64,000 nt of DNA from NCBI GenBank assembly GCA_958299035.1, contig CATQJL010000001.1:16318305-16382304 (forward strand). Reading direction: 5' to 3'. The DNA is from Cylicocyclus nassatus. Lineage: Eukaryota > Nematoda > Chromadorea > Rhabditida > Strongylidae. This document shows, piece by piece, positions 48,121-58,010 of this stretch (position 1 is its first letter; the number at the start of each line of letters is the position of its first letter). Position numbers and translations under genes: made by a program. The notes below the pieces were generated by a model. It worked only from the letters and a program-made list of their open reading frames with translations, did no database searches and was not told where the DNA came from.

Positions 48121-49300
48121 TAATGCCGCCAAATACTCTGAATGCAAAAAAATAATCAAAGTTTAGCCCATGAATGGGGCAAATATGAGTCTTAGTTTTG
48201 CGCAGTGCATTGATAATATCAAAAACAATTTTTCTTAGTGTAAAAAGAAGGTAAGAATACTCTAATCAAGAAAAACTTGACCTAAGCTGAACCTTCTCAA
48301 GAAAATGTGTGATTTGATCGAAAATCTGGAAGTGTGTAAAGGCCTATAAAATCGGTATCACATAGATAAGCATTAGTAAAACATCTTAAATGTCAATAAA
48401 TATTATTTTCGTTGTCCTTGTAGTAAAGCCAGGACTAGTACGACTGCTCACGCTTCAAAATACACAAACATTAGTGTCACTAGCAATAAAAAAAATTTAA
48501 AAATGAAAACACAGATATTCTTATTTTGACCTTTAACTGTTAGTCAACTAGAACCAAAATAAGTAAATCTGGAAAAAAAAACTAATAATCCACAAAAGGG
48601 AAAAAACAACTATCGTTACAACTCGAAATATCAATTTTTTTTGAAAAAAATTAAAACTCACACACTGCAGTAGGACTGGAGAAGGGCATATTACTCGGAA
48701 TTTATCGTAACATGTTGTTATGAAGTGATCGCAAACTGGTTTCTTGTTACCAAAATATTTGTAGTGAGATTGATAGTGCAGGCGTTTTCCCGTACTGGTT
48801 ATAGGCTCTAGCCCATGGCTAAGCTTATCGAGGCGAGTATAGGTTTTTACTTTTTCAAAAAAAATCACCATTTATTTTTGTCCATCTTCTGCTACATAAT
48901 ATTGAATTGAAAGCTAAGATAGTTGAACCTTGATTAATCGTAGCTGGTCAGATCCTAAACCAAACTAATTTTTTTAATGTAGTACTTTTGCAACTTCCAA
49001 AAGTCTTCTCGTTCGCGAACATTTCGATAACTGCGGTTTAGTTGCATTATCAGTGGAGGTAGCAAGAATTATTCTCAAAGAAATAGGTTCAGAAGTTAAT
49101 AAATGGAAAAGCTGCGAGCCACAATGCTGAGTAAACTTTTTTACAAAGAAAATTTATCTGTGCTTTCATCAAAATCTTGATTTATTCTGTCTTTTTCTGG
49201 CATTGCGGGCAAACCTCAACATCTTTTGTTTGTGCTAACATGCTAATGCTAGCCTGCTGGACTTCCTTACTTCCACGCAAGTGTACCTTTGCCTTTTCCT
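48121..49300. other. Intergenic stretch, nothing recognised
   Basis: AT-rich. No exon, repeat end or RNA gene could be supported. Confidence 0.4.
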
Positions 49301-49311
49301 TTTTCATTCTT

Positions 49312-49833
49312 GATGATAGCTGTGAGCTCTTTCATCTTATCAGATGATGTTTTTCAGAAAATGAAATGCATTTCGACCGTGAGTGGATGCGCGGCTTCTA
49401 TCAAGTCTGAAAACCTTTTTTTTGTTACCGAAGGTACATTGGAAAAAAAGTTGGAAACTAATTCTTGTAAGACTTTCAAAAACTTCATTAGCTTTAAACA
49501 CTTTAAACAGTCAAAAAAACTTTGCACAATGAAGTGGTGCTTGATTTACACAGCCGATAAGATTGTTACGCAAACTCTCATCTGTAATACACCTACGCTC
49601 TAAGAGATCGCCGAAAAACATGTAAAATCATTAGATCCAGCGCATGAGAAAACATCCAAGATGAATCCATCTAATTGTCAGATTAGCTGCCACTCCAAGA
49701 GAATTCAGTTCATGACCTACCAAGTAGGTCATACTGTGCCAAGTGGTAGTCATTGCGGGACACACCGCTTGGTCACGCTGTCGGCATCACAGTTTCTTGA
49801 AGTCAGATTTCATGCATTTTTACGTATCTAATT
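49312..49833 (+). pseudogene. Candidate Cys-rich coding remnant with one in-frame stop
   Basis: From ATG 49312 a single frame runs about 170 codons with only one stop (TAA at 49604). It contains regularly spaced cysteines: KMKCISTVSGC, NSCKTF, LCTMKWC, then NPSNCQISC and GSHCGT. The cysteine pattern suggests a secreted domain, perhaps of a nematode DUF19-like type, but no diagnostic motif was confirmed. It could also be chance. Confidence 0.3.
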
Positions 49834-50777
49834 CTAGGTTGTAAAGAAAGTTCTGCCAATAGACGTTGAGCTATTTTATTTATATCTTCCTCATGAGTCC
49901 ATTAGCGAAACTTTGGTCATGTGTATTGAAAAATCCTTAAACTACTGAATATGTATGTCATGGAGATCTTTTCCAAGAAGTGCGCTGGCTGCTTTTGAAA
50001 CTGGTGGAGAATTCGATTTTTCGACCCTTGAATTCAATGAGTTATTTCTGTTTGCAAAAAGGTCATGGTACCGGGGCAGTAATAGTCGGATATCGCTTCG
50101 TTTAGCCAGTATACAGGGTATAAAAACGGGTTTTCAAATCAAGCTTTTGGAAGTTCTGAGCGTTCATAATCTGAAAAATGTGCCTTTTCGCAACGGCTTT
50201 TCGCCTTTTGGGCATTTCTTTCAAGTTGATCGTCATTTTCCTGAGCTGAATGTATTGGGTAGCTGGGGCCATCGCACACTAAGAAAAAATCTCAAACCGT
50301 CCCTTTGCATTCGCATCCATTTTTGGTAATTTTGAAAAGAATCAGGACTTTCTTTACAACCCTATACTTACTTGAAAATTGATTCTTATGATACACAGAA
50401 AGTTATAGCATTTTTCTGAAACATTTTATCGTCGAGTCAATCGTAACTTAATATGTGAGCATGCACACTAAGCGTTTCAACGGACGGCACCCTTTATATT
50501 AACTTCTCGATCAAATCTTTGCTAGCATAATAAAGTGTAAAAGTGTATACTACCGACTAATTAAAATCCTTTCAAACCAAAAGGGGCAAAGAAACAAGGC
50601 GAAGTTGCTGAAATGAGCAGTTACCAATCTTCTATGTTCTTCAAATAGCGCGTATGGTGTGCAATACGCATATTAAGTTACAAATGACTCGAGCATATCT
50701 TTCGTTGCTCAAGCCGTACTCTGGTCGATCAGTAAATATTCAGGCTGGTTAGAATTTCGTCTAACGGGCAAAAAATA
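49834..50777. other. Intergenic stretch before the hAT element
   Basis: A 124-codon plus-strand frame (49955-50329) has no recognised domain and no ATG at its first codon. Nothing else was seen. Confidence 0.35.
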
Positions 50778-51394
50778 GGTATCATCAGGGTAAAGCGGGG
50801 GGTGCGGCACGCCGCAGGGGGGGTCGTAAGGGGGGGGGTAGGTAGGGGGGGTCGTATCGACCCAAGGTCAAAAGCACTTGTACAAGCTGTGTGACTAAAT
50901 TGACTTGATGAAAGCGCTGTTGAAATCCTGCAAAATTCAAGTTCAACGACACAAACTTGCAGATACCGTATGCCTACCGTAACCTACCGTACCTCTAATC
51001 AAGCATAAATGTCGTAATCCGCGTGTCGAATAACCCCTATGCGCCAAGTTTCAGCGAACTCTGAGGTCTCCGAGCAGTAAACAACCTTGTATAAAGCAGC
51101 AATTTAAAACATGATTAACTTTATCCTAACGGTGAGTAAGCTACCTCTTCTTGCACTCAATACAAAGCACTACTCCTTCTTTGTCCACCTCAGGAATCCC
51201 GCTTCAGAAGACCTCCAAACTATTGAATTAGAAGCCAACCAAAATCGCTTTTAACTTTTGATCGCTGTGCTTTCACCAAATATTACTCAGAGCTAAGAAG
51301 ACGAATCAGGCTCAAAACATCCCTATGAAATCTACGAGGTTTAGGCCATTGATTCATATAAATATTGCCCGCTAAAAATGTTTTTTTGATATAG

Positions 51395-51476
51395 TTAATG
51401 GCCTGCGGCACCCCCCCCCCCCCCTCAAAACCTGCGGCTGCCGCAGGTTTTGAGGGGGGGTGCCGCAGGCCATTAA
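51395..51476. repeat. Near-perfect hairpin nested in the hAT element
   Basis: TTAATGGCCTGCGGCAC, a C-tract and TCAAAACCTGCGG are followed directly by their reverse complement. The palindrome is about 82 bp with almost no spacer, and unequal C and G tracts. Confidence 0.9.
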
Positions 51477-51830
51477 GTCACCTTCAAAGAGGTTAAACAT
51501 GAACGCTATCTACATCCGTGCAATTAGTGAACCTTCTCCTCTTTGAAGCAAAAATTTCATTCGAGATCGTTTCTTTCGAAAGAATTTATGGAGCCTTTTC
51601 CCATTACATTCACTTCGAAACAAGGCGAAAAAAATATGGGTTACGGTAAGACGCCGGCTCTGGTCCGGTACGTAAGTTGCAGGGACGCGGCAAAGTGGAT
51701 AATTTGAATGCTTTGTACTGTTAATGCGACCATTTTTGAGTTGTTCTTGCTTCCGTGTTTGTTTTCGTTTCATTCTCTTTGATGATTGCTGCCATTTAGG
51801 GATGGTGCGCTTATCTTAACAATTTTCCAG

Positions 51831-51943
51831 GGCATTTCCGATGAAACAAACGCGCTTTTGGACCAACGAAATGTAGCATTTCCCAATCTGCGATCTCTTA
51901 AAATGACATCTATGGAACTACTGAGCCGTCCTCCTCCATGCAG
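51831..51943 (+). other. Possible exon carried by the hAT element
   Basis: Between AATTTTCCAG and CAG|GTACTT lies an open 113-bp segment reading GISDETNALLDQRNVAFPNL... with strong splice signals at both sides. It may be a host exon captured by a non-autonomous element. The family is unrecognised. Confidence 0.35.
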
Positions 51944-52128
51944 GTACTTATTTGTCACGGATCTTGAGAATGTGAAAATCATCGATTTTTGGATATCTTA
52001 GCCGGCAACAGGTGGGCAAAAACTTTGTCTTTCCTACGTAGATTTTTCCCTTTGTCAATTTTCTACTTTTTACTACTCTTTTCAACTTTCAATTTTTCTT
52101 TTTTTTTGCAGCTCTGTGCGAGGTTCTA

Positions 52129-52522
52129 TGCGAAGCTCCTTATGTTTGCGCTCTAATACATTAGTTGATCCTGTATGTATCTTGACTTTCTTACGCTGAG
52201 CTTCATACTAAACATATTTGTGTTTTGTAAAGACTAGCTCAGCCTGAAACAGACTAAAATGAACGGTGTACGATTCATTTTTGTACATGTTTTTATCAAA
52301 ATATGAGGAAAGCTATAACTTATAGTGCAGTTGGCATAACGACCGTTGTATACAATATACGCGCCGGCGATAGCACCGTACACCGTTCATTTTAGTCTGT
52401 TTCAGGCTGAGCTAGTCCTTACAAAACACAAATACGTTTAGTATGAAGCTCAGCGTAAGAAAGTCAAGATACATACAGGATCAAGTAATGTATTTAGAGC
52501 GCAAACGTAAAGAGCTTCGCAA
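52129..52522. repeat. Foldback with ~145-bp arms nested in the hAT element
   Basis: The arms 52129-52272 and 52377-52522 are almost perfect reverse complements (for example CTGAAACAGACTAAAATGAA and TTCATTTTAGTCTGTTTCAG) around a 104-bp centre. Confidence 0.9.
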
Positions 52523-53012
52523 GTAGTTTACCCAAACATATGTTCCATGGCAAAAAATTAGACTGGAAGTAGCATGGTTTTGAATCTAGTACACAATCCC
52601 CTGCCGGGTGATTTGCCGGGAGGGAGGGGGGTAGGGAATGGGGGGAGGGGGGTCGTGCCGGGGTCCGGCCCAAGGGGGGGGGGTCGTATCCGACGGTCGT
52701 GTGCCGCACCCCCCGCTTTACCCTGGGTATCATCTATGTGCAGACTAAGGGACTCGAAAACGCTTTGCGTACATTGTCTGAACAAGTCTAAACTTGTCTT
52801 TCTGGTTTTAAGCAGTAAATAACTTTGCATGAGATAGTTTACAAGTATAAACTTGTAACATCCAAACATGTCTTGACAATGTGGGCAAAGCGATTTGAGT
52901 CTCTTATTGTTAGTTTCAGAATGCAGGGTATCGTCTTCTCATTTCCCGTAAATCCTCTTCTAACGGTAAATCACTACCTTTTTCTAGAATGATTTCTTTG
53001 TTATAAAATTTA

Positions 53013-53018
53013 TTTATT
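53013..53018 (-). terminator. Polyadenylation signal of the NPA gene
   Basis: Minus-strand AATAAA (within AATAAATAAA) lies about 120 bases after the stop codon at 53139-53141. Confidence 0.7.
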
Positions 53019-53138
53019 GCGAGAAAATCATTGCACTGAGCTAAACAGACAGGTCACTACTCAAAAGTGAACACAATAAAGAACTACAAACATTGCTACT
53101 CCAACAATACAGACACGTGAATTGTTGTGCTTATTCAA

Positions 53139-56100
53139 TTAGAAGAATAATCCAGAACTGAGATAAGATTTGTAGGATTTTCGGAAGCGTCTTGCGGCAA
53201 GATGACGTCGCGCTTTAGTGACGCCGAAAATTTTATGACAACCGGCTGCTGCTTTCTTCGCCTTTGCTTTGATCTCTTCATCTGTGATTGTTTCTATAAC
53301 TTCGTCAACTTTTTTCGCCATTTCTGCGTCGGTTACTCCCGTATCTTTCAGTTTCTTCAACTCATCCGCTTTTTCTTTTCCAATTAAGGTGGTAATGTGA
53401 TGTTTGCAGCCTTCTTTAAGTTCCTCGGTAGCTTTGCTCTTGACCTCGCCAGTAGCTCCTTCAAAGTATTCCATGATTTTCTTAAAGATTCCTTCGCGAT
53501 CCTTGTTTGCTTCAAGCTTTCTCAACTCGTCTTTCTGGCCGTCACTCAACCATGTAAGGTATTTCTGGAAACCTTCCTCCAAAGTGGGCTCATGCACTTC
53601 TCTTCTTAATTTCTTTGCGACGTTGAAGATCTTCTTGCAATCGGCAGCAGCATGCTGAGCTTGAACTCGCTTCTTCTCATTTGGAATCAGCGAAATGATC
53701 GCATCCAATTCCTGGGCTATGGCTTCATTTGTGGCCCCACTTTCTTTCATGTGTTTTATCTTGGCTGATTTTTCCTCACCAATCAACTCCTTGATATAAT
53801 GCTTGCAAGCAGCCTTAAGCTCCGTAGCTGCCTTTTGCTTAGTCTCACCGGTGGTACCCTCGAAATACTCCATCATTTTCTTATAAGCTGCCAAACGATC
53901 TCCTCCCTTTAGCGTTTTCTTCACCTCAGCTTTTTGATCCTCACTCATCCAGGTAAGATACTTTTTCAGCGCTTCTTCCAGATCATGATGATGTTCGTGC
54001 TCGTCTCTTCTCTTACGCTGAATTACCCCGTAAATTTTCTTACATCCTTTGTGAGCACGTTCGGCATGCGCTCTCTTCTTCTCATCAGCAATGGCGCTGA
54101 TGAATTCCTCCACTTTCGCGGAAATTTCTTCTTTTGTAGCTCCACTGTCCTTCATTTTCTCAACCTTTTCCTTATTTTCCTTGCCAATGGCTTCTCCTAT
54201 ATAGTGTCTGCAAGCGTCCTTGAGTTCTGACGTAGCCTTTTCCTTCACATCTTTATCCGCTTGATTATAATACTCCATGACCTTTCCATAAATTTCATCA
54301 CGTTTTCCGCTTTCGTACAATTTCTTAACTTCGTCCTTTTGATCTGCGCTCAACCATGTCAGGAATTTCTCCAGAGCTTCTTCAACATCATGTTCATGTT
54401 CATCTCGCCTCATTCGACGCGCCACATTATAAATTCTCTTGCAGTATTTGGAAGCTTTCAGAGCGTGCTCCTTCTTTTCGTCATCGCTTATTTCCTCTAT
54501 GATTTCCTCAACCCTAGTGGCAATCTCGTCATTTGTCGCACCACTTTCCTTTAATGCATGAATCCTATCTGCATTTACATTGCCGATCAAATCCTTGACA
54601 TAATGCCTGCAAGCGTCCTTCAATTTGGAAGCAGCTTCTTCTTTCGTCTCTCCTGTAGCAGCATCGAACATTTCCATGACCTTTTCATATAGAGCGCCCT
54701 TGTCTCCAGCTTCATGTAACTGTTTCATCTCTATTTTCTGGTCATCACTGAGCCAGCTGAGGTAGTTCTCCATTGCTTCCGCAAAGGTATGCTGATGATG
54801 TTCCCTTCTGAATCGTTTTGGTGCTGTGAAAGCTGCTAGGCAGATGATCTTGGCCTTCTTAGCTTGCGCTTTGACTTCCTCGTTGGTTAGTCCTTCCACT
54901 AGTGCCTCAATCTTCTTGCCAATCTCATCGGGCGAAACACCACTCTCTCTCATCTGCTTGAATTCATCAGCTTTCTCATCGCCAACAATATTTCGGATGT
55001 AGTGCTTGCATCCTGTCTGTACATCTTCGATTGCCTTCTTCTTCTGATCTCCTGAAGCTGCGTCTAAGAATGATACGATCTTTTTGTAGATTTCGTCCTT
55101 GTTGCCTGCTTCCTTCAGTTTCTTCAACTCTGCTTTCTGATCCTCGTTCAACCACGTCAGGTAATTATCAAGGACCTTCTCTAAGGTATAGAGTTCCTGT
55201 CCTCTTCTGCGTCGTTTCGGAGCGGAGAAAGCTGCTAGGCAGATGATTTTGGCCTTCTTGGCTTGTGCTTTGACTTCCTCGTTGGTTAGTCCTTCCACTA
55301 GTGCCTCAATCTTCTTGCCAATCTCATCGGGCGAAACACCACTTTCTCTCATCTGCTTGAATTCATCAGCTTTCTCATCGCCAACAATATTTCTGATGTA
55401 GTGCTTGCATCCTGTCTGTACATCTTCGATTGCCTTCTTCTTCTGATCTCCTGAAGCTGCGTCTAAGAATGATACGATCTTTTTGTAGATTTCGTCCTTG
55501 TTGCCTGCTTCCTTCAGTTTCTTCAGTTCTGCTTTCTGATCCTCGTTCAACCACGTCAGGTAATTATCAAGGACCTTCTCTAAGGTATAGAGTTCCTGTC
55601 CTCTTCTGCGTCGTTTCGGAGCGGAGAAAGCTGCTAGGCAGATGATTTTGGCCTTCTTGGCTTGTGCTTTCACTTCTTCATTGGTTAGTCCATCCACTAG
55701 TGCCTCAATTTTCTTGCCAATCTCATCAGGAGAAACACCACTCTCCCTCATTTGCTTGAATTCATCAGCTTTCTCATCGCCCACAATATTCCTGATATAG
55801 TGCCTGCATCCTGTCTGTACATCTTCGATTGCCTTCTTTTTCTGATCTCCTGAAGCTGTGTCTAAGAATGAAACGATCTTCTTGTAGATCTCGTCCTTGT
55901 TGCCTGCTTCCTTCAGTTTCTTCAATTCTGCTTTCTGATCCTCGTTCAACCACGTCAGGTAATTATCAAGGACCTTCTCTAAGGTATAAAGTTCCTGTCC
56001 TCTTCTGCGTCGTTTCGGAGCGGAGAAAGCTGCTAGGCAGATGATTTTGGCCTTCTTAGCTTGTGCTTTGACTTCCTCGTTGGTTAGTCCATCCACTAGT

Positions 56101-58010
56101 GCCTCAATTTTCTTGCCAATCTCATCAGGCGAAACACCACTCTCCCTCATTTGCTTGAACTCATCTGCTTTCTCATCGCCCACAATATTCCTGATATAGT
56201 GCCTGCATCCTGTCTGTACATCCTCGATTGCCTTCTTTTTCTGATCTCCTGAAGCTGCGTCTAAGAATGAAACGATCTTCTTGTAAATCTCGTCTTTATT
56301 TCCTGCTTCCTTCAGTCTCTTCAATTCTGCTTTCTGATCCTCGTTCAACCACGTCAGGTAATTATCAAGAACCTTCTCTAATGTGTAGAGTTCCTGTCCT
56401 CTTCTGAGGCGTTTCGGAGCGGAGAAAGCTGCTTTACAGACGGGTGCCGCCTTTTTAGCTTGGGCTTTCACTTCTGCATTGTCGAGACCTTCAACAAGCG
56501 CTTCAATCTTCTTAGCAATTTCGTCATCTGACACTCCGCTTTCTCTCATTTGCTTAAACTCATCGGCTTTCTCGTCACCAACTATGTTCCTAATGTAATG
56601 TCTGCAGCCATTTTGCACATCTTCGATAGCTTTTTTCTTTTGTTCTCCGGAAGCAGCATCGATATAAGACAAAACTTTGTCGTAAATTTGGTCCTTGTTC
56701 CCTGCAGCTTTTAGCGATTTCAGCTCTTCCTTCTGTGCGTCTGTCAGCCAAGTAAGATAATTGTCCAACACTTTTTCCAAAGTATACAGTTCCTGTCCTC
56801 GTCTAAAACGCTTTGGTGCTGTGAATGCAGCCAGGCATATAACTTTAGCCTTTTTCGCCTGCGTTTTTACTTCCTCATTGGTCAGTTCCTCTACCAGGGC
56901 ATCAATCTTTTTGCTAATTTCATCTGGAGATACGCCGCTTTCCCGCATCTGCTTGAACTCATCGGCTTTCTCGTCACCAACGATGTTTCTGATGTAGTGC
57001 TTGCATCCAGTTTGTACGTCCTCTATAGCCTTCTTCTTCTGATCTCCTGAAGCTGCGTCCAAGAATGCAACAATCTTTTTGTAGATCTCGTCTTTGTTGC
57101 CTGCTTCCTTCAACTTCTTCAGTTCTGCTTTCTGGTCTTCATTTAACCACGTCAGATAATTTTCGAGCACCTTCTCCAAGGTGTATAGTTCCTGGCCACG
57201 CCGTCTTCTAGAGTGAGCGTAGATCTTTTTGCATCCTGCAGTCATTTTCTCGGCTCGTTCCTTTTTGACGGGATCAGAAATCTCGGCAATCATCTCCTCT
57301 ACCCTCTTCGTTATCGCCTCATTTGTGGCTCCACTATCCTTCATCTCCTTGATAATGTCAGCATTCTTGTCTCCTAACAGTTTTCTTCCAAAGTGCTTGC
57401 ATGCGGATTTCAATTCTTCCGTCGCCTTTGCTTTAGTTTCACCACTGGAAGCTTCAAACATCTCCATGACCAGATTGTAACCAGGTTCTCTACCTTCCTT
57501 CTCAAATTTCTCCTCCAGTTTGTGCATTTGATCCGCTGAAAGCCACGTTAGGTACTTCTTCATCTCCTCGTCCAACTTGTGTTCATGATGTTCCCTTCTA
57601 AAGCGTTTAGCAGCAGAATAGACTGCTTTGCAAACTGGTGCAGCTTTCTTCGCTTGTGCTTTTACCTCCTCATTCGTGAGTCCATCGACAAGCACCTCGA
57701 TTTTCTTTGCAATTTCATCCGGTGAAACACCGCTTTCCTTCATTTGCTTGAATTCATCGGCCTTTTCGTCACCAACAATATTTCTAATGTAGTGTTTGCA
57801 TCCGCTCTGCAAATCTTCGATAGCCTTCTTTCTTTGTTCTCCTGAAGCGTTGTCTAAGTAGGAAAGAACTTTGTCATAAATCTTGTCTTTGTTTCCTGCA
57901 GCTTTGAGAGATTTCAGCTCCTCCTTTTGAGCATCAGTCAGCCATGTAAGGTAGTTGTCAAGAATTTTTTCTAGGGTAAAGTATTCCTGACCTCTTCTTC
58001 TGCGGCTATT
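53139..58010 (-). CDS. npa-1: NPA last exon: twelve lipid-binding units
   Basis: One open exon of 4,872 bp encodes residues 550-2172. Unit borders: 57992-57594, 57593-57198, 57197-56799, 56798-56400, 56399-56001, 56000-55602, 55601-55203, 55202-54804, 54803-54405, 54404-54006, 54005-53601, 53600-53142. Junctions are RFRR, RRRR, RFRR, RLRR, RRRR, RRRR, RRRR, RFRR, RMRR, RKRR and KLRR. Units 1 and 3-8 start GQE(L/Y)(Y/F)TLEK. Units 2 and 9-12 start with His-containing acidic sequence (EHHEH, EHHQH, DEHEH, DEHEH, EVHEP). In the first class, Trp is at unit position 17 and cysteines are at 65 and 121. The last unit has a basic tail ending SGLFF. Exon-free expansion here, against intron-rich upstream units, suggests this block grew by tandem duplication. 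Confidence 0.95.
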   Translation of the reverse strand, partial: NSRRRRGQEYFTLEKILDNYLTWLTDAQKEELKSLKAAGNKDKIYDKVLSYLDNASGEQRKKAIEDLQSGCKHYIRNIVGDEKADEFKQMKESGVSPDEIAKKIEVLVDGLTNEEVKAQAKKAAPVCKAVYSAAKRFRREHHEHKLDEEMKKYLTWLSADQMHKLEEKFEKEGREPGYNLVMEMFEASSGETKAKATEELKSACKHFGRKLLGDKNADIIKEMKDSGATNEAITKRVEEMIAEISDPVKKERAEKMTAGCKKIYAHSRRRRGQELYTLEKVLENYLTWLNEDQKAELKKLKEAGNKDEIYKKIVAFLDAASGDQKKKAIEDVQTGCKHYIRNIVGDEKADEFKQMRESGVSPDEISKKIDALVEELTNEEVKTQAKKAKVICLAAFTAPKRFRRGQELYTLEKVLDNYLTWLTDAQKEELKSLKAAGNKDQIYDKVLSYIDAASGEQKKKAIEDVQNGCRHYIRNIVGDEKADEFKQMRESGVSDDEIAKKIEALVEGLDNAEVKAQAKKAAPVCKAAFSAPKRLRRGQELYTLEKVLDNYLTWLNEDQKAELKRLKEAGNKDEIYKKIVSFLDAASGDQKKKAIEDVQTGCRHYIRNIVGDEKADEFKQMRESGVSPDEIGKKIEALVDGLTNEEVKAQAKKAKIICLAAFSAPKRRRRGQELYTLEKVLDNYLTWLNEDQKAELKKLKEAGNKDEIYKKIVSFLDTASGDQKKKAIEDVQTGCRHYIRNIVGDEKADEFKQMRESGVSPDEIGKKIEALVDGLTNEEVKAQAKKAKIICLAAFSAPKRRRRGQELYTLEKVLDNYLTWLNEDQKAELKKLKEAGNKDEIYKKIVSFLDAASGDQKKKAIEDVQTGCKHYIRNIVGDEKADEFKQMRESGVSPDEIGKKIEALVEGLTNEEVKAQAKKAKIICLAAFSAPKRRRRGQELYTLEKVLDNYLTWLNEDQKAELKKLKEAGNKDEIYKKIVSFLDAASGDQKKKAIEDVQTGCKHYIRNIVGDEKADEFKQMRESGVSPDEIGKKIEALVEGLTNEEVKAQAKKAKIICLAAFTAPKRFRREHHQHTFAEAMENYLSWLSDDQKIEMKQLHEAGDKGALYEKVMEMFDAATGETKEEAASKLKDACRHYVKDLIGNVNADRIHALKESGATNDEIATRVEEIIEEISDDEKKEHALKASKYCKRIYNVARRMRRDEHEHDVEEALEKFLTWLSADQKDEVKKLYESGKRDEIYGKVMEYYNQADKDVKEKATSELKDACRHYIGEAIGKENKEKVEKMKDSGATKEEISAKVEEFISAIADEKKRAHAERAHKGCKKIYGVIQRKRRDEHEHHHDLEEALKKYLTWMSEDQKAEVKKTLKGGDRLAAYKKMMEYFEGTTGETKQKAATELKAACKHYIKELIGEEKSAKIKHMKESGATNEAIAQELDAIISLIPNEKKRVQAQHAAADCKKIFNVAKKLRREVHEPTLEEGFQKYLTWLSDGQKDELRKLEANKDREGIFKKIMEYFEGATGEVKSKATEELKEGCKHHITTLIGKEKADELKKLKDTGVTDAEMAKKVDEVIETITDEEIKAKAKKAAAGCHKIFGVTKARRHLAARRFRKSYKSYLSSGLFF

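Larger units (their letters stand above)
50778..52733. mobile_element. Non-autonomous hAT element (50786-52725) with exact 8-bp duplication
   Basis: Perfect 25-bp inverted ends begin CAGGGTAAAGCGGGGGGTGC (50786-50810 and 52701-52725). They are flanked by the direct repeat GGTATCAT (50778-50785, 52726-52733). G-tract plus GTCGTA motifs lie just inside both ends. The 1,940-bp body has no transposase. It holds a nested perfect hairpin (51395-51476), a possible captured exon (51831-51943) and a nested foldback (52129-52522). Confidence 0.93.

Noticed and set aside
49955..50329. 124-codon plus-strand frame
   Set aside because: No ATG at the first codon, no recognisable motif, and it lies next to transposon DNA.
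53202..57480. Plus-strand frames inside the NPA last exon, repeated every 399 bp
   Set aside because: They are antisense shadows of the repeated coding units.
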